From the NCBI GenBank assembly GCA_964519665.1, contig CAZFIV010000021.1, forward strand, positions 1 to 64,000: a stretch of 64,000 nt of DNA, in the 5' to 3' direction. The notes beneath the pieces are model-generated. The model was not told where the DNA came from, did no database searches, and saw only the letters and a program-made list of their open reading frames with translations. This DNA comes from JANQQN01 sp964519665. GTDB lineage: Bacteria > Myxococcota > Kuafuiibacteriia > Kuafuiibacteriales > Kuafuiibacteriaceae. The position numbers and the translations under genes are program-made. Shown here piece after piece: positions 15,900-24,850 of this stretch; within the stretch, counting starts at the first letter, position 1, and each line of letters opens with the position of its first letter.

Positions 15900-17719
15900 C
15901 GCGCCCGCGCCATCACGCGGGCGATCAGCGCCGCGAGACCGAGCAGCAGGCCAGCCTGCACAAGCAACCAAGCCCGATCGAGGCCGGACGCCAAACCGGG
16001 GATGCCCAGCACATCCGTGGGCATCAACAGCCCCGACAGGAACAGGTGCGCCGCCCAGCCGAGAACCAAGCCCAGCAGGAAGCCGCGAAGCCGACGCACG
16101 CCGAGGCTGAGCACCACCAGCAGCAGCATCGGCAGGACCGAAGCCCATGCCGCGTTAAAATGCCCCGATGGACCGAACACCGCGAGGTCCCACCGCGGCA
16201 TCGCCAACGACAAGAAGCCCAGGCCGTCGATGAAGAACAGGCCCGAAGCGCCGATCAGGGCGCCCAGGGCGCCCGGCCCGACCAAGGGCAACAGGGCGAT
16301 GCGCCGTCGCCAGCGCCAGGCGAAGGCGGCCAGGGCCATCAGCGCCGCGATCAGGTGGACGCCGCCGGTGGTGCGCGCTTCGGCGACCCGAACCGCCGCC
16401 GCCGCGTCGAGGATGCCGGCGCCGTACTGCTCGTCCCACCCGGCGGGACCGGCATCTTGGGCCGACTTCTTGAGGATGTCCTCCACGTCGTCGGGATCGG
16501 TCACGCCGGTGGCGATGATCAGGGCGGCCGCACCTGCGACGTGGGGCGTGGCCATCGAAGTGCCCTGGAAAGCGAGGTAGAGGTTGGTCGCATCGACCCG
16601 CTCGGGCACGATCGTGTTCTGAAGCACGCCGCCCTGGTCGCCTCCGACCTGCTTGTCGCCACCGGGAGCCGAAATCGCGACCTGCTTGCCGTAGCTCGAG
16701 TAGTAGGCCAGCTTGCGGGTCGGACCGACCGAGCTCACCGCGAAGGCGCCCGGATAGGCGGCGGGGAACTCGACTTTGCGCCGGCCGCCATTGCCGGCGG
16801 CGCAAACCACCACCACTCCTTTGCTGCGGGCGTAGCGGACGGCCGACTGCATGGCGAACGAGCGGATACCCCCACCCAACGACATGTTGATGACGTTGGC
16901 GCGATTATCGGCGGCAAACCGGATCGCATCGGCGATGTCGGCCGCGGTGCCCGACCCGCGTCGAGTGAGGACCTTGAGGGGCATAATCTTGGCTCGCGGG
17001 GCGACCCCAGCCACGCCGATGCCATTGTTGGTGGTCTGGGCGATGGTACCGGCCACATGCGTACCGTGGCCATGGTCGTCGTTGGGATGATCGGTATCGC
17101 GAGTGAAATCGTATCCTGGCACGAACTCGGTGCCCGCGAGGTCTTCGACTTTACGAAAACCCTTGTAGTCCTCGTAGGCGACACCGGTGTCGATGACCGC
17201 CACCACGACGCCGGCGCCCAGCGACTGGGACCATGCATCGGCGACGTTCACCATCCGGAATGACCACTGGCGCGACCACAGCGGGTCGTTGGGGGCCAGA
17301 CTCGGATTGTCGGCGTTCACCGCGTCCCCTCCGTCGGGGCCTTCGATCGCCGAGACGGGGGGCGGATCGATCAGGTGATAGATCGCGTTGGGTTCGGCGA
17401 TCTCGACCCGCGGATCCGTCTTCAAGCGCTGAAGGATCGCGGCGACCTGATCGGAGGGCACATCGGCGATGAACATGCGCTCGTCGGCGGAATGGATGGA
17501 GTTGAGCCGGATGTCGATGCCCCCCATCAGGGCCTCGATCGCGGCCTCTTCCGCGTCGCCGGTATCGTCCTGCAGATCGACGATGATCTGCTGAACGTCA
17601 GGGTTCGCGTGGGCGGACGAGACCGAGCCCATGGTCGCCAGAATCGCTATCGAAAGGCCAGCTAAGGGGTTTTGCCAAGCCCGGTGAGTGCCGGCCTGGG
17701 ATTCAGCTAATACGCGCAT
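15896..17719 (-). CDS. Subtilisin-like S8 serine protease with C-terminal membrane domain
   Basis: A 607-residue protease. It has a signal sequence (to about 38), an inhibitor-I9-like propeptide (to about 115), and the S8 catalytic domain (about 145-445) with D177 in VIDTG, H218 in HGHGTHVAG, oxyanion N310 and S388 in GTSMATPH. The C-terminal 150 residues form about four to five hydrophobic helices separated by short basic loops, ending RVMARAR. The protease would therefore be anchored in the inner membrane and face the periplasm. A GGAGGT ribosome site precedes the ATG. The FHA/AAA-like gene follows with overlapping stop and start, suggesting linked function. Confidence 0.93.
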   Translation of the reverse strand: MRVLAESQAGTHRAWQNPLAGLSIAILATMGSVSSAHANPDVQQIIVDLQDDTGDAEEAAIEALMGGIDIRLNSIHSADERMFIADVPSDQVAAILQRLKTDPRVEIAEPNAIYHLIDPPPVSAIEGPDGGDAVNADNPSLAPNDPLWSRQWSFRMVNVADAWSQSLGAGVVVAVIDTGVAYEDYKGFRKVEDLAGTEFVPGYDFTRDTDHPNDDHGHGTHVAGTIAQTTNNGIGVAGVAPRAKIMPLKVLTRRGSGTAADIADAIRFAADNRANVINMSLGGGIRSFAMQSAVRYARSKGVVVVCAAGNGGRRKVEFPAAYPGAFAVSSVGPTRKLAYYSSYGKQVAISAPGGDKQVGGDQGGVLQNTIVPERVDATNLYLAFQGTSMATPHVAGAAALIIATGVTDPDDVEDILKKSAQDAGPAGWDEQYGAGILDAAAAVRVAEARTTGGVHLIAALMALAAFAWRWRRRIALLPLVGPGALGALIGASGLFFIDGLGFLSLAMPRWDLAVFGPSGHFNAAWASVLPMLLLVVLSLGVRRLRGFLLGLVLGWAAHLFLSGLLMPTDVLGIPGLASGLDRAWLLVQAGLLLGLAALIARVMARAR

Positions 17720-17782
17720 GCCACCTCCGTAATGAGCACAAACGCACCAATTCTCGCTACGGTTCCCGTCACTTTACGCAGC

Positions 17783-19303
17783 TCACTTTCCCGGTTGGGC
17801 CGGCGGAGGTTCGACCGTTCGAATGCGTCCGAACCGGGCCGCCTGAAGCTTTCGGCGCATGGCCTGAGCGTCGCCGACGAGGAGGATGTGCATCAGTTGC
17901 GGCTTCAAGTACCCCGTCGCGGCGGCCCGAACTTCTTCCAGGGTGGCCGCTTCGTACCGGTTCGGCAGCTCGGAGAAGTAGTCCAGGGGAAGGTCGTACA
18001 CGAAGATGGCGCTCGCGGCGCTGGCGCTGGCCCCGATCGTCTGGAACTGGCCGGTCACTGAACGCACTCGGCTCAGCTTCGCATCCCGGACCTCTTCGGC
18101 GCTCGCCGGTCGTTCCCTGAGTCCCTTGAGCTCCCGAAACATTTCGCGCAAGGCCTCGACCGTGACATCGCTCCGAACCTCGGAGTAGCCGACAAAAGCC
18201 CCGGCGCCGGTCCGCAGGGACACCGCCGAGTTGGCGCCGTAGGTGTAGCCCTTATCCTCGCGAAGGTTCATGTTCAGGCGGGACGCAAAGCTGCCGCCGA
18301 AGACCAGATTGGCGAGCCGCAACCGGATTTCGTTGGCGTCGCCACGGCCGAAGAGCGGGCGACCAAACATGACGAAGGTCTGGGGTGTCTTCGGCTTGTC
18401 GACGATCATCACGCTCCGGCGGCGCCGGGCTTTGACGGCTGGGACAGGCTTGAGATCTTCGCCGGCCGAGTTCCAGTCGCCAAACAACGATTTGGCCAAC
18501 GCCTGGGTCGACGCCAGGTCAACGTCGCCGACCGCGATCAGGGCCGCATGACGGGGCGCCACCAGCCGCCCATATTGGGCCTTCACATCTTCGAGGGTGA
18601 GCGCCTGAACGGTCTCCGGAACTCCGGAGATCGGTCGGCCGTACGGATGCTGCGCCCCGTAGATCAGTTTCGGGAAAAACTCGGATGCGAGCCCCCGGGG
18701 CGATCCCCGCCGTCGGACCAGGCCGGCGAGGGTCTTGTTCTTGAGGCGGTCAAAATCGGCCTCGGTCATGCGAGGGCGGAGAACGGCCGATGCCAGAAGG
18801 CTCATCATGGTTTCCCTGTGGCGGGCGAGACCTGAAATACCGGCGCTTCCCTCGTCTCGGTCGGCGCCCACTCCGAAGTACGCGCCGAGGTCGGCGATGC
18901 GGTCAGAGAAGGCGAGGGCGTCGAGGTCATCTGCGCCTTCCTGCAGCATCGCAAAGGTCAGGTCGGTCAGCCCGGCTTGGCCTTCCGGGTCTTGGGACGA
19001 CCCGCCCTTGATGACGAGGCGATACGAAACGAGGGGGAGCCCTCGCTGTTCGGCCACCAAGACCGTGAGGCCGTTCGGCAGCACCGCCTTCTCGAAGGAC
19101 GGAAGGACCGGCGCCCGAGGTTCGCCCGCGACGGGCCGTTCGGCTCTCCAGGCTTCACCGACCGGAACGGGGGGCAGGTCCGGCGCTTCCGGCCCTTTGG
19201 TCTGGGCGTCAACGGCGAGCGGATTGCAGATCAACACGAAGGCCACGAAGGCCACGGCCACGAAGCGGCCAAACGACGATGATGGTGTCACAGACTCGTT
19301 CAC
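17783..19303 (-). CDS. M16 family peptidase-like subunit, catalytically inactive
   Basis: A 506-residue exported M16 protein (signal peptide ending VDAQ). It has the two M16 domains, and the C-terminal half keeps the R/Y region (RLRLANLVFGGSFASRLNMN, DKGYTYGA). At the position of the zinc-binding HxxEH the sequence reads TDLTFAM, so the metal site is lost. Such subunits pair with an active M16 partner, as in mitochondrial processing peptidase and bacterial two-gene M16 systems. The active partner is the gene immediately upstream, overlapping by ATGA. The pair is probably periplasmic or membrane-associated and degrades or processes peptides. Confidence 0.85.
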   Translation of the reverse strand: MNESVTPSSSFGRFVAVAFVAFVLICNPLAVDAQTKGPEAPDLPPVPVGEAWRAERPVAGEPRAPVLPSFEKAVLPNGLTVLVAEQRGLPLVSYRLVIKGGSSQDPEGQAGLTDLTFAMLQEGADDLDALAFSDRIADLGAYFGVGADRDEGSAGISGLARHRETMMSLLASAVLRPRMTEADFDRLKNKTLAGLVRRRGSPRGLASEFFPKLIYGAQHPYGRPISGVPETVQALTLEDVKAQYGRLVAPRHAALIAVGDVDLASTQALAKSLFGDWNSAGEDLKPVPAVKARRRRSVMIVDKPKTPQTFVMFGRPLFGRGDANEIRLRLANLVFGGSFASRLNMNLREDKGYTYGANSAVSLRTGAGAFVGYSEVRSDVTVEALREMFRELKGLRERPASAEEVRDAKLSRVRSVTGQFQTIGASASAASAIFVYDLPLDYFSELPNRYEAATLEEVRAAATGYLKPQLMHILLVGDAQAMRRKLQAARFGRIRTVEPPPAQPGK

Positions 19304-20811
19304 TTTTGAGCTTCCTCGGGGCGGGCCATCAAAACCAAGCGCGCCTCGCCTAAATACTTGTCAAGGACTCGAGACACATCGTCCGGCGTGACCCGGCGGT
19401 ATCGCGCGATGTCCCAGCCGAGTCGGCCGGGGTCGCCGAGATAGTGGTTATAGCGCTGCAGCAGCTCGGCGCGTCCGCCGAAGCCGCCGACCTGCTCGAG
19501 ACCGCGGATCAGGTTGGTCTCGGTCGTGTTTTGGGCCCGGAACACCTCTTCGGCTGTGGGCGGGTTCTTGCGCAGGTCATCGAGCACCGCGTTCACCGCG
19601 GCCTCGGCCTCTTTGACGTCTCGACCCGGGACCAGCGTGACGTCGATTCGGAAGAGCCCGCCGGACGTGTACTCGGAGTAATACGCGGTGACGCTCTGGG
19701 CGATGCGGTCATCGAAAGTGACCTTGCGGTCGAGCCGCGCGGAGCGCGTTCCCGAGATGACATGCGCGAGCACGTCGAGCGCCGCCGAGTCGGAATCGTA
19801 GACGGACGGCCCCGTCCAGACCATCACCAGCCGGTCGAGCTTGCCGATCGGCTCGGCGAAGTCGACTCGGACCTCACCCTCCAGAGGCGGCGCGGGAATG
19901 GACGGGCGTTCGGGGGCGGGTCGGCCCCTCAGGGTTCCGAAGTATTTCGCGATCAGCGCCTTGGCGGTGGCGGGGTCGAAGTCGCCGGCGAGCGTCAAGG
20001 TCGCGTTGGCCGGCGTGTAGTACGTCCGAAAGAAGTCTTGCACATCGGCGACCGTGGCGGCGGCGATGTCGTCCATCGACCCGATGACGTCGCCGTAATA
20101 AGGGTGGGGCTTCGGATACAGGGTCTGTACGATCCGCTCGTTCATCAGGCCGTATGGGCGGTTTTCGACGGACTGACGTCGCTCGCCTTGAACGACGTCG
20201 ATCTGGTTCTTGAGGCTGGCGACGCTCAAGCTCGATAGAAGAAAACCCATGCGGTCCGACTCGAGCCACAAGGCGGTCTCCAGCTCGTGGCTGGGCATCG
20301 TCTCAAAATAGTTGGTGCGGTCGAAGTCGGTCGTGCCGTTCGCGCCGGTGGCTCCGACCTGTCGGAGGATCTTGAAGTGTTGGTCTTCCCCGACGTGGGG
20401 CGAGCCCTGGAACATCATATGTTCGAACAGGTGAGCGAAGCCGGAGCGGCCTTCCCGTTCGTTGATCGCGCCGACGTGGTACCAAACACTCACGGCGACC
20501 AGGGGGAGCCGCCGGTCTTGGTGCAGAATGACCTCGAGACCATTGTCGAGACGATAGCGCTCGAAGTCCAACCGAGGCAGGTTCGGCAGCGCCGCGATGG
20601 GATCGGCGTCCGCGACCTGCGAAGCCGGTTGAGAACGGGGCTGCGAACCGGCGAGGGAGCCAGGGTCTTGAACCGGGCCACCGCCAGCCTGGCAGCCAGC
20701 GATGGCGACGACGGCGAGCAGCGCGACGAGTCGGCCGACGGACGCGGTGAGCAACGGGGCGACGGGCGGGCGCGACGGGCCGGAACCGGCGGGGAGCTTC
20801 TGAAGCCGCAT
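19300..20811 (-). CDS. Zinc-dependent M16 peptidase, active subunit (lipoprotein)
   Basis: A 503-residue peptidase with a lipobox (AIAGC, C40) and a Ser/Gln-rich linker. The M16 domain has H127-x-x-E-H131 in GFAHLFEHMMF, and the third ligand is expected in the following helix (VVQGERRQSVENRPYG). The second domain carries the conserved SRSARLDRK-like substrate-binding region. It is the catalytic partner of the inactive M16 gene that overlaps its 3' end. Lipidation would hold the heterodimer at a membrane. The substrate is unknown; processing of signal fragments or small secreted peptides is the usual range of the family. Confidence 0.9.
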   Translation of the reverse strand: MRLQKLPAGSGPSRPPVAPLLTASVGRLVALLAVVAIAGCQAGGGPVQDPGSLAGSQPRSQPASQVADADPIAALPNLPRLDFERYRLDNGLEVILHQDRRLPLVAVSVWYHVGAINEREGRSGFAHLFEHMMFQGSPHVGEDQHFKILRQVGATGANGTTDFDRTNYFETMPSHELETALWLESDRMGFLLSSLSVASLKNQIDVVQGERRQSVENRPYGLMNERIVQTLYPKPHPYYGDVIGSMDDIAAATVADVQDFFRTYYTPANATLTLAGDFDPATAKALIAKYFGTLRGRPAPERPSIPAPPLEGEVRVDFAEPIGKLDRLVMVWTGPSVYDSDSAALDVLAHVISGTRSARLDRKVTFDDRIAQSVTAYYSEYTSGGLFRIDVTLVPGRDVKEAEAAVNAVLDDLRKNPPTAEEVFRAQNTTETNLIRGLEQVGGFGGRAELLQRYNHYLGDPGRLGWDIARYRRVTPDDVSRVLDKYLGEARLVLMARPEEAQK

Positions 20812-21168
20812 GGCCGGGGACGCTAGCCGAATCGTCGGTCATCGACCACCCCGGAGGTGCCCCGGTTCGGCCCGGGTTTGGCCGTCCCCGCGGTTGCGGG
20901 TAATGGGTGGCGACGCGTGCATCCCTTACGCAACCCGCGGGCAATGAGACTTGCAGTGCTCCCGGTGGCGGCCTCGGCGGCATCGACTCGCCTTCGCCTC
21001 GCGCCCACCCCGGACCTTCGGTCGAGTGGGGCACCCCGCCCCCTGCGGAGCGCAGCGACGACCGGCGAAGATGACTCGACGAATTCCGACCCGTACTTCT
21101 CGGGCGGGACACTCGCGGTCATGATAGAGACCTTTGCTAAGTCGGGTCCGAGTGAGTATCGATGAGCT
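20812..21168. other. Divergent intergenic region
   Basis: These 357 bases separate the leftward M16 operon from the rightward EcsC-like gene, so both promoters should be here. The clearest structure is the long imperfect hairpin at 20887-20941. A possible rightward -10 (CATGAT, about 21120) has no strong -35. Open frames across the region are Arg/Pro-rich and unconvincing; I see no gene. Confidence 0.45.
20887..20941. repeat. Long imperfect hairpin
   Basis: A left arm CCCGCGGTTGCGGGTAA (20887-20903) faces a right arm TTACGCAACCCGCGGG (20926-20941) around about 22 bases that can themselves partly pair. Fourteen or more base pairs form with one or two bulges. It sits 75 bases upstream of the M16 operon start. 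It could be an mRNA leader structure for that operon or a protein-binding palindrome. Confidence 0.55.
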
Positions 21169-21711
21169 GTGGAGGAGGAAGTCCGCCCTACGGGTCAGTC
21201 TCGGCTCCGTCAGCTCATCGCTCAGGAGCGTCGGCGTGCTCAATGGCACATCGACACGATCAAGCAGTCGGAGCCGTACGCGTCGAAAGACCGGGTGGCT
21301 CACCTGATCTTCGACCGGTGGCGTAGCCTGGCCACCGTCGAAGGCGGCGTGACCGGCGCGTTCGGTCTGATCGGGGTGCCTCTCAATCTTCTTTTGTTCA
21401 CGTACTGCCAAGTGGCGGTGGTCGTTTCGATCGCGGAAGTCTACGGGGTAGCCCTCGACGGGGAGGCCGGCGAGACCGCCCTTCTCGACGTGATCGGTCG
21501 GGCCCACGGGGTCGAGGACCTGGTGCGGGCCTCGCCTCGGGTTCTCGGGGCCCTAGCGCGCGCGCTCGCGATCCGCCATGGGCTAGGAACCCTCGGTCGG
21601 ATGGTCCCCATGCTGTCGATTCCCATTTCGGCCCGGCTCAACCGGCAGGAGCTTCAGCGGACCGGAGATGAGGCGCTCCGCCGCTTCGGGAACATCGTGA
21701 TGATCGGGTGA
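21169..21711 (+). CDS. EcsC-family-like protein
   Basis: A 180-residue protein with a GTG start; an upstream in-frame stop excludes anything longer. A charged helical N terminus (about 1-45) precedes a Gly-rich hydrophobic segment (GGVTGAFGLIGVPLNLLLFTYCQVAVV, residues about 58-85) and more helices with small residues, the arrangement of the EcsC family, whose biochemical role is poorly known. It is probably peripheral to the membrane. Its end nearly touches the convergent winged-helix gene (6 bases apart). The family call is tentative; the open frame and hydrophobic pattern are solid. Confidence 0.6.
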   Translation: MEEEVRPTGQSRLRQLIAQERRRAQWHIDTIKQSEPYASKDRVAHLIFDRWRSLATVEGGVTGAFGLIGVPLNLLLFTYCQVAVVVSIAEVYGVALDGEAGETALLDVIGRAHGVEDLVRASPRVLGALARALAIRHGLGTLGRMVPMLSIPISARLNRQELQRTGDEALRRFGNIVMIG

Positions 21712-21717
21712 CCGCGG

Positions 21718-22110
21718 TTACGCAGACTCGACGACTTCGACGGGTACGTCGGGCTTGAGACGATATCCCCCGCGATCCCCCACCAGGGTCGAACCAAAAC
21801 CCATCTTGCGGAGGGTCGACATCGCCACCTTCAACCGATTTCGTGCCGACCGCTGTTCGATGCGCTCGCCGGGCCAGCCCACGGCGAACAGATCGTCGGC
21901 GGTCATCGGCGCCCCGGGATGCTGAAGCCGGTGATGCGCGAGGGCCTTGAGAAGCCGCCGAAGATGTGTGCGGTGTCGGCACGATACTCGGGCACCACCC
22001 GGCACATCGAACCAGTCGCCCTCGCAATGAACCCGATACGGTTCCGCAGGGGGCGGCACAACTTCGGCGAGCAGAGTGGGCATGTCCGGAGAGCTGCTCA
22101 TGGACCGCAT
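21718..22110 (-). CDS. Free-standing winged-helix DNA-binding protein
   Basis: A 130-residue protein. After a short N-terminal sheet region (about 18-40) comes an OmpR/BTAD-type winged helix (about 48-125). Its recognition part spans DDLFAVGWPGERIEQRSARN and LKVAMSTLRKMGF, and the wing is DRGGYRLKP. This domain is often the C-terminal half of larger regulators in Myxococcota, but here it stands alone without receiver or ATPase domains. AGAGG lies 6 bases before the ATG at 22110. Its 5' end overlaps the annotated start of the divergent barrel gene, so it may control that gene and itself from the same few bases. Confidence 0.7.
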   Translation of the reverse strand: MRSMSSSPDMPTLLAEVVPPPAEPYRVHCEGDWFDVPGGARVSCRHRTHLRRLLKALAHHRLQHPGAPMTADDLFAVGWPGERIEQRSARNRLKVAMSTLRKMGFGSTLVGDRGGYRLKPDVPVEVVESA

Positions 22111-24850
22111 ATCTGGCCTCTACCGACCTTGCTGGGGTTTGGGTGAAGAATTGCGACGCTGTGTGTCGGCGATCGCAGCGACGCTGGTCGTGCTTTTTGC
22201 GTCCGCCGCCCGAGGCGCACCCGAAGCGAAGGCCGACAACCGGGTGGACGTTCGCGTAGAGGCGGTGGTCGCGCCTTCTCTTGAATCCCTGACGTTCGGC
22301 GCGGACTATACGGTGACCCTAGCCGAAGACCAGTCGGAGCTCGTGTTTGCGCGGGTTGCGGACCAGGCGGCGGGTGTCGATCCATCGATCATTCCGCCGT
22401 CGGCCGAGCCCCAGCTGTTCGCGGCAGGCTTCGAGGAAGGTGGCTTTCGTCGCCTTCGCATTGTGGTGGACGGGCAACCATGTCGGCCTCGTCCGGTGGC
22501 GGGAGCCTGGCCGGTACCGCTCGTGGCGTGCCGAGGCACATTCAGGGCCGGGCAGCCGATCAAGGCTCGGATCGAGGGCGTCGTCGATATTCCCGATCGG
22601 TTCGGCCCCTTCGGTCGTCGCAAGCAGCAGGTGACGTTGCTCGGCGGCTGGTTCCCTACGGTCGGCCTCCCGGGCCAACCCGCGTTCTCGGGCACGGTCA
22701 GGGCTCGGGTCAGCGTTCCCCCAGAGCACGCGGCGGTCGTCGGTCGGACCTACTCCGCCTATCCTCCGGCCCCCGCCCCCGAGCCGCGGTGGGTCGAGGG
22801 GACGGTCGAGAATCCGACGATCCCGCTGATCGTGCTGCCCGCTCGAACCGGCACCCGGCCGGCCGGAAGAGGCCGCATCCGATGGATTTCGGGCCGTCGG
22901 TTCACGGACGACTCGACGGCGCTGCGGCAGGCCGAACTCACGGTGGACACGCTCGAGGAAGTCCTGGCCACCCTGGCCGACGAGTCCCTACCGCTGCCGA
23001 GCGCTGACGAGCCACTGTTGGTCGTGGAGGCGCCCCTGCGCCGCAATTTGGCCCGGGCCGGACCGGGGGTCGTACTGGTCAGCGACCGGGCGTTTCGATT
23101 GCTCCCATTCGAACGGTTCTTTCGCTTTCATCGTTACCCGATCGTGCGAGAGGTCACGACCGCCTGGGCCCATGGGCAGGTGCGCCGCGACCGATTTCGC
23201 CATGTGAGCGCCGACGCGGTGGGGGCCTATCTGCGCGATCGATTCATCGCCCGCACCGCCGGCTACGCCGAGGACCTCTTCGACGTGCTCCTGTTCTGGT
23301 CGTTCATCCCGGCCGTAGACTCGATCCTGTACGCGCCGCAGACGGCATTCATCGAGGCTTACTTCCGTGTCGCCGACGAGACCGACCCGCTGCGGGTCAA
23401 CCTTGTCGACCCGCCTTCGCCGTGGCCGAGGGGGCGGCTCATCTATGAGAAGCTGCTAGACCGGGCCGGACCACGAGCGACGCCGGCCGCGATGAATCGC
23501 CTGGCGCTCGGGGCGTCGCTGGAAGAAACGCTGGATGCGACCCTCGGCAGCGGCCAGACGGGGCCCTTTCTCGAGACCTGGCTCGGGCCGTATCCCAAGC
23601 TTCAGTATCGTCTCGAGACCTGGCGAAGCGAGCCGATCGAGGGGTCTCTCTGCGCGCCGGCGGCCCAGTGCCACCTGGTCTCGGTCGACGTGAGCCGCAG
23701 CGGAGCGGCAGTGGTGGAGCCGGTGCAGCTCAGATTGACCGACGATGACGGCGCCGAGCGGTTCGTGTGGACGGAAACGAGCTCCCGAGCGGTCCGCACC
23801 GTGACCGCGACCCTTGCGGCGTCCCTCGACTTGGTCGAGCTCGATCCTTGGGACCGGATCGCGGAGACGCCCACGGTCGACATCCCGTCCCCCAAGTTCG
23901 ACAACCGGTCTCATCCCCGGTGGCGAGTGTTGGTCAACAGCTTCAACCTGCAGCTTTCCCCGACCGCCGGCACGCTCGACAGCGATCTGAATCTGGCGGT
24001 CTCGAGGGTTCGAGACGTCTACTGGCGATTCGGGATCAGCGCGGGCTTCAGCCCCCAGGCGTTGTCGCTGTCGGGCCGCGCGATCCGCCGGTTTGGGCAT
24101 CGCGTGACCCCGGACCGATTGGCCCACTGGGTGGGGGGCTCGGTCGGCGGCCAGCAGCTGCGGGACGATTTCGCCGACGCCGAGGCGAACTACGCGCTCA
24201 CCGGCCAGTTGTTCTACGGGTACGACGATCGGCTGACCGCTTGGGCGCCGGAGCCCGGTCTCGGACTGCGCGCGGCGGTGACCTACAATCACGTGTTCGG
24301 GGCGCTGTCGACCGTCGACTCCGATGGAGTGGACGTCACCCGAGATGCGGTCGCGGTCACCCTCCGCGGTTTGAGGTCTTGGCGCGTCGATGGTCGTCAT
24401 CAGCTGTCGCTGCGGGGCTCGGTCGGCGCGTATGTCGCGGGGCGGCCGCAACAGCAGCTGCTCTACTTCCTCGGGGGGCGCGATGCCGTCCGCGGGTACC
24501 TGGTCGACGAGGAAGTGGGCCGGTACCGGGCCATCACGAGCGCGGAGTGGGTACATACGCTCCTGACGGACGCGGATGAAAACGTCGTGGAGCTCAGCTG
24601 GGCGACGAAGCTCGATGGGGCGCTGTTCGCCGATGTTGCGGCCATCAGTGACGAGCTCGAGGGCGACTTCCGCCGCAAGCTGCGGGCCGACGTCGGATAT
24701 GGGCTCCGGATCTACTTGGATTATTTCGGCGTTCGGCCGGGAGTGATGTCCGTTGACCTCGCATTTCCCCTGCTCGACCAAGAGGGGCGGTTCGAGGTCG
24801 GGACTCCGGCCGTGTATATCGATTTCTCGCAGTCGTTCTTCGTCTTCTGA
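22100..24850 (+). CDS. BamA/TamA-type (D15) outer-membrane barrel with large N-terminal domain
   Basis: A 916-residue exported protein. The C-terminal 250-300 residues form a surface-antigen D15 barrel with the family hallmark GGRDAVRGY (conserved RGY/RGF loop) and terminal FSQSFFVF. The N-terminal 550 residues have no POTRA pattern. They resemble a gluzincin (M1-like) peptidase scaffold, but the metal motif region reads YPIVREVTTAWAH with no HExxH, so no peptidase activity is expected. It may be a surface-lipid or protein exporter. The ATG at 22100 has GGAGAG upstream but gives a long leader. A TTG at 22151 (MRRCVSAIAATL) would give a textbook signal peptide and remove the overlap with the divergent gene. 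Confidence 0.75.
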   Translation: MDRISGLYRPCWGLGEELRRCVSAIAATLVVLFASAARGAPEAKADNRVDVRVEAVVAPSLESLTFGADYTVTLAEDQSELVFARVADQAAGVDPSIIPPSAEPQLFAAGFEEGGFRRLRIVVDGQPCRPRPVAGAWPVPLVACRGTFRAGQPIKARIEGVVDIPDRFGPFGRRKQQVTLLGGWFPTVGLPGQPAFSGTVRARVSVPPEHAAVVGRTYSAYPPAPAPEPRWVEGTVENPTIPLIVLPARTGTRPAGRGRIRWISGRRFTDDSTALRQAELTVDTLEEVLATLADESLPLPSADEPLLVVEAPLRRNLARAGPGVVLVSDRAFRLLPFERFFRFHRYPIVREVTTAWAHGQVRRDRFRHVSADAVGAYLRDRFIARTAGYAEDLFDVLLFWSFIPAVDSILYAPQTAFIEAYFRVADETDPLRVNLVDPPSPWPRGRLIYEKLLDRAGPRATPAAMNRLALGASLEETLDATLGSGQTGPFLETWLGPYPKLQYRLETWRSEPIEGSLCAPAAQCHLVSVDVSRSGAAVVEPVQLRLTDDDGAERFVWTETSSRAVRTVTATLAASLDLVELDPWDRIAETPTVDIPSPKFDNRSHPRWRVLVNSFNLQLSPTAGTLDSDLNLAVSRVRDVYWRFGISAGFSPQALSLSGRAIRRFGHRVTPDRLAHWVGGSVGGQQLRDDFADAEANYALTGQLFYGYDDRLTAWAPEPGLGLRAAVTYNHVFGALSTVDSDGVDVTRDAVAVTLRGLRSWRVDGRHQLSLRGSVGAYVAGRPQQQLLYFLGGRDAVRGYLVDEEVGRYRAITSAEWVHTLLTDADENVVELSWATKLDGALFADVAAISDELEGDFRRKLRADVGYGLRIYLDYFGVRPGVMSVDLAFPLLDQEGRFEVGTPAVYIDFSQSFFVF

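Noticed and set aside
20857..21165. 102-codon plus-strand frame in the divergent gap
   Set aside because: It lies across the hairpin, lacks a ribosome site and has low-complexity Arg/Pro/Ser composition.
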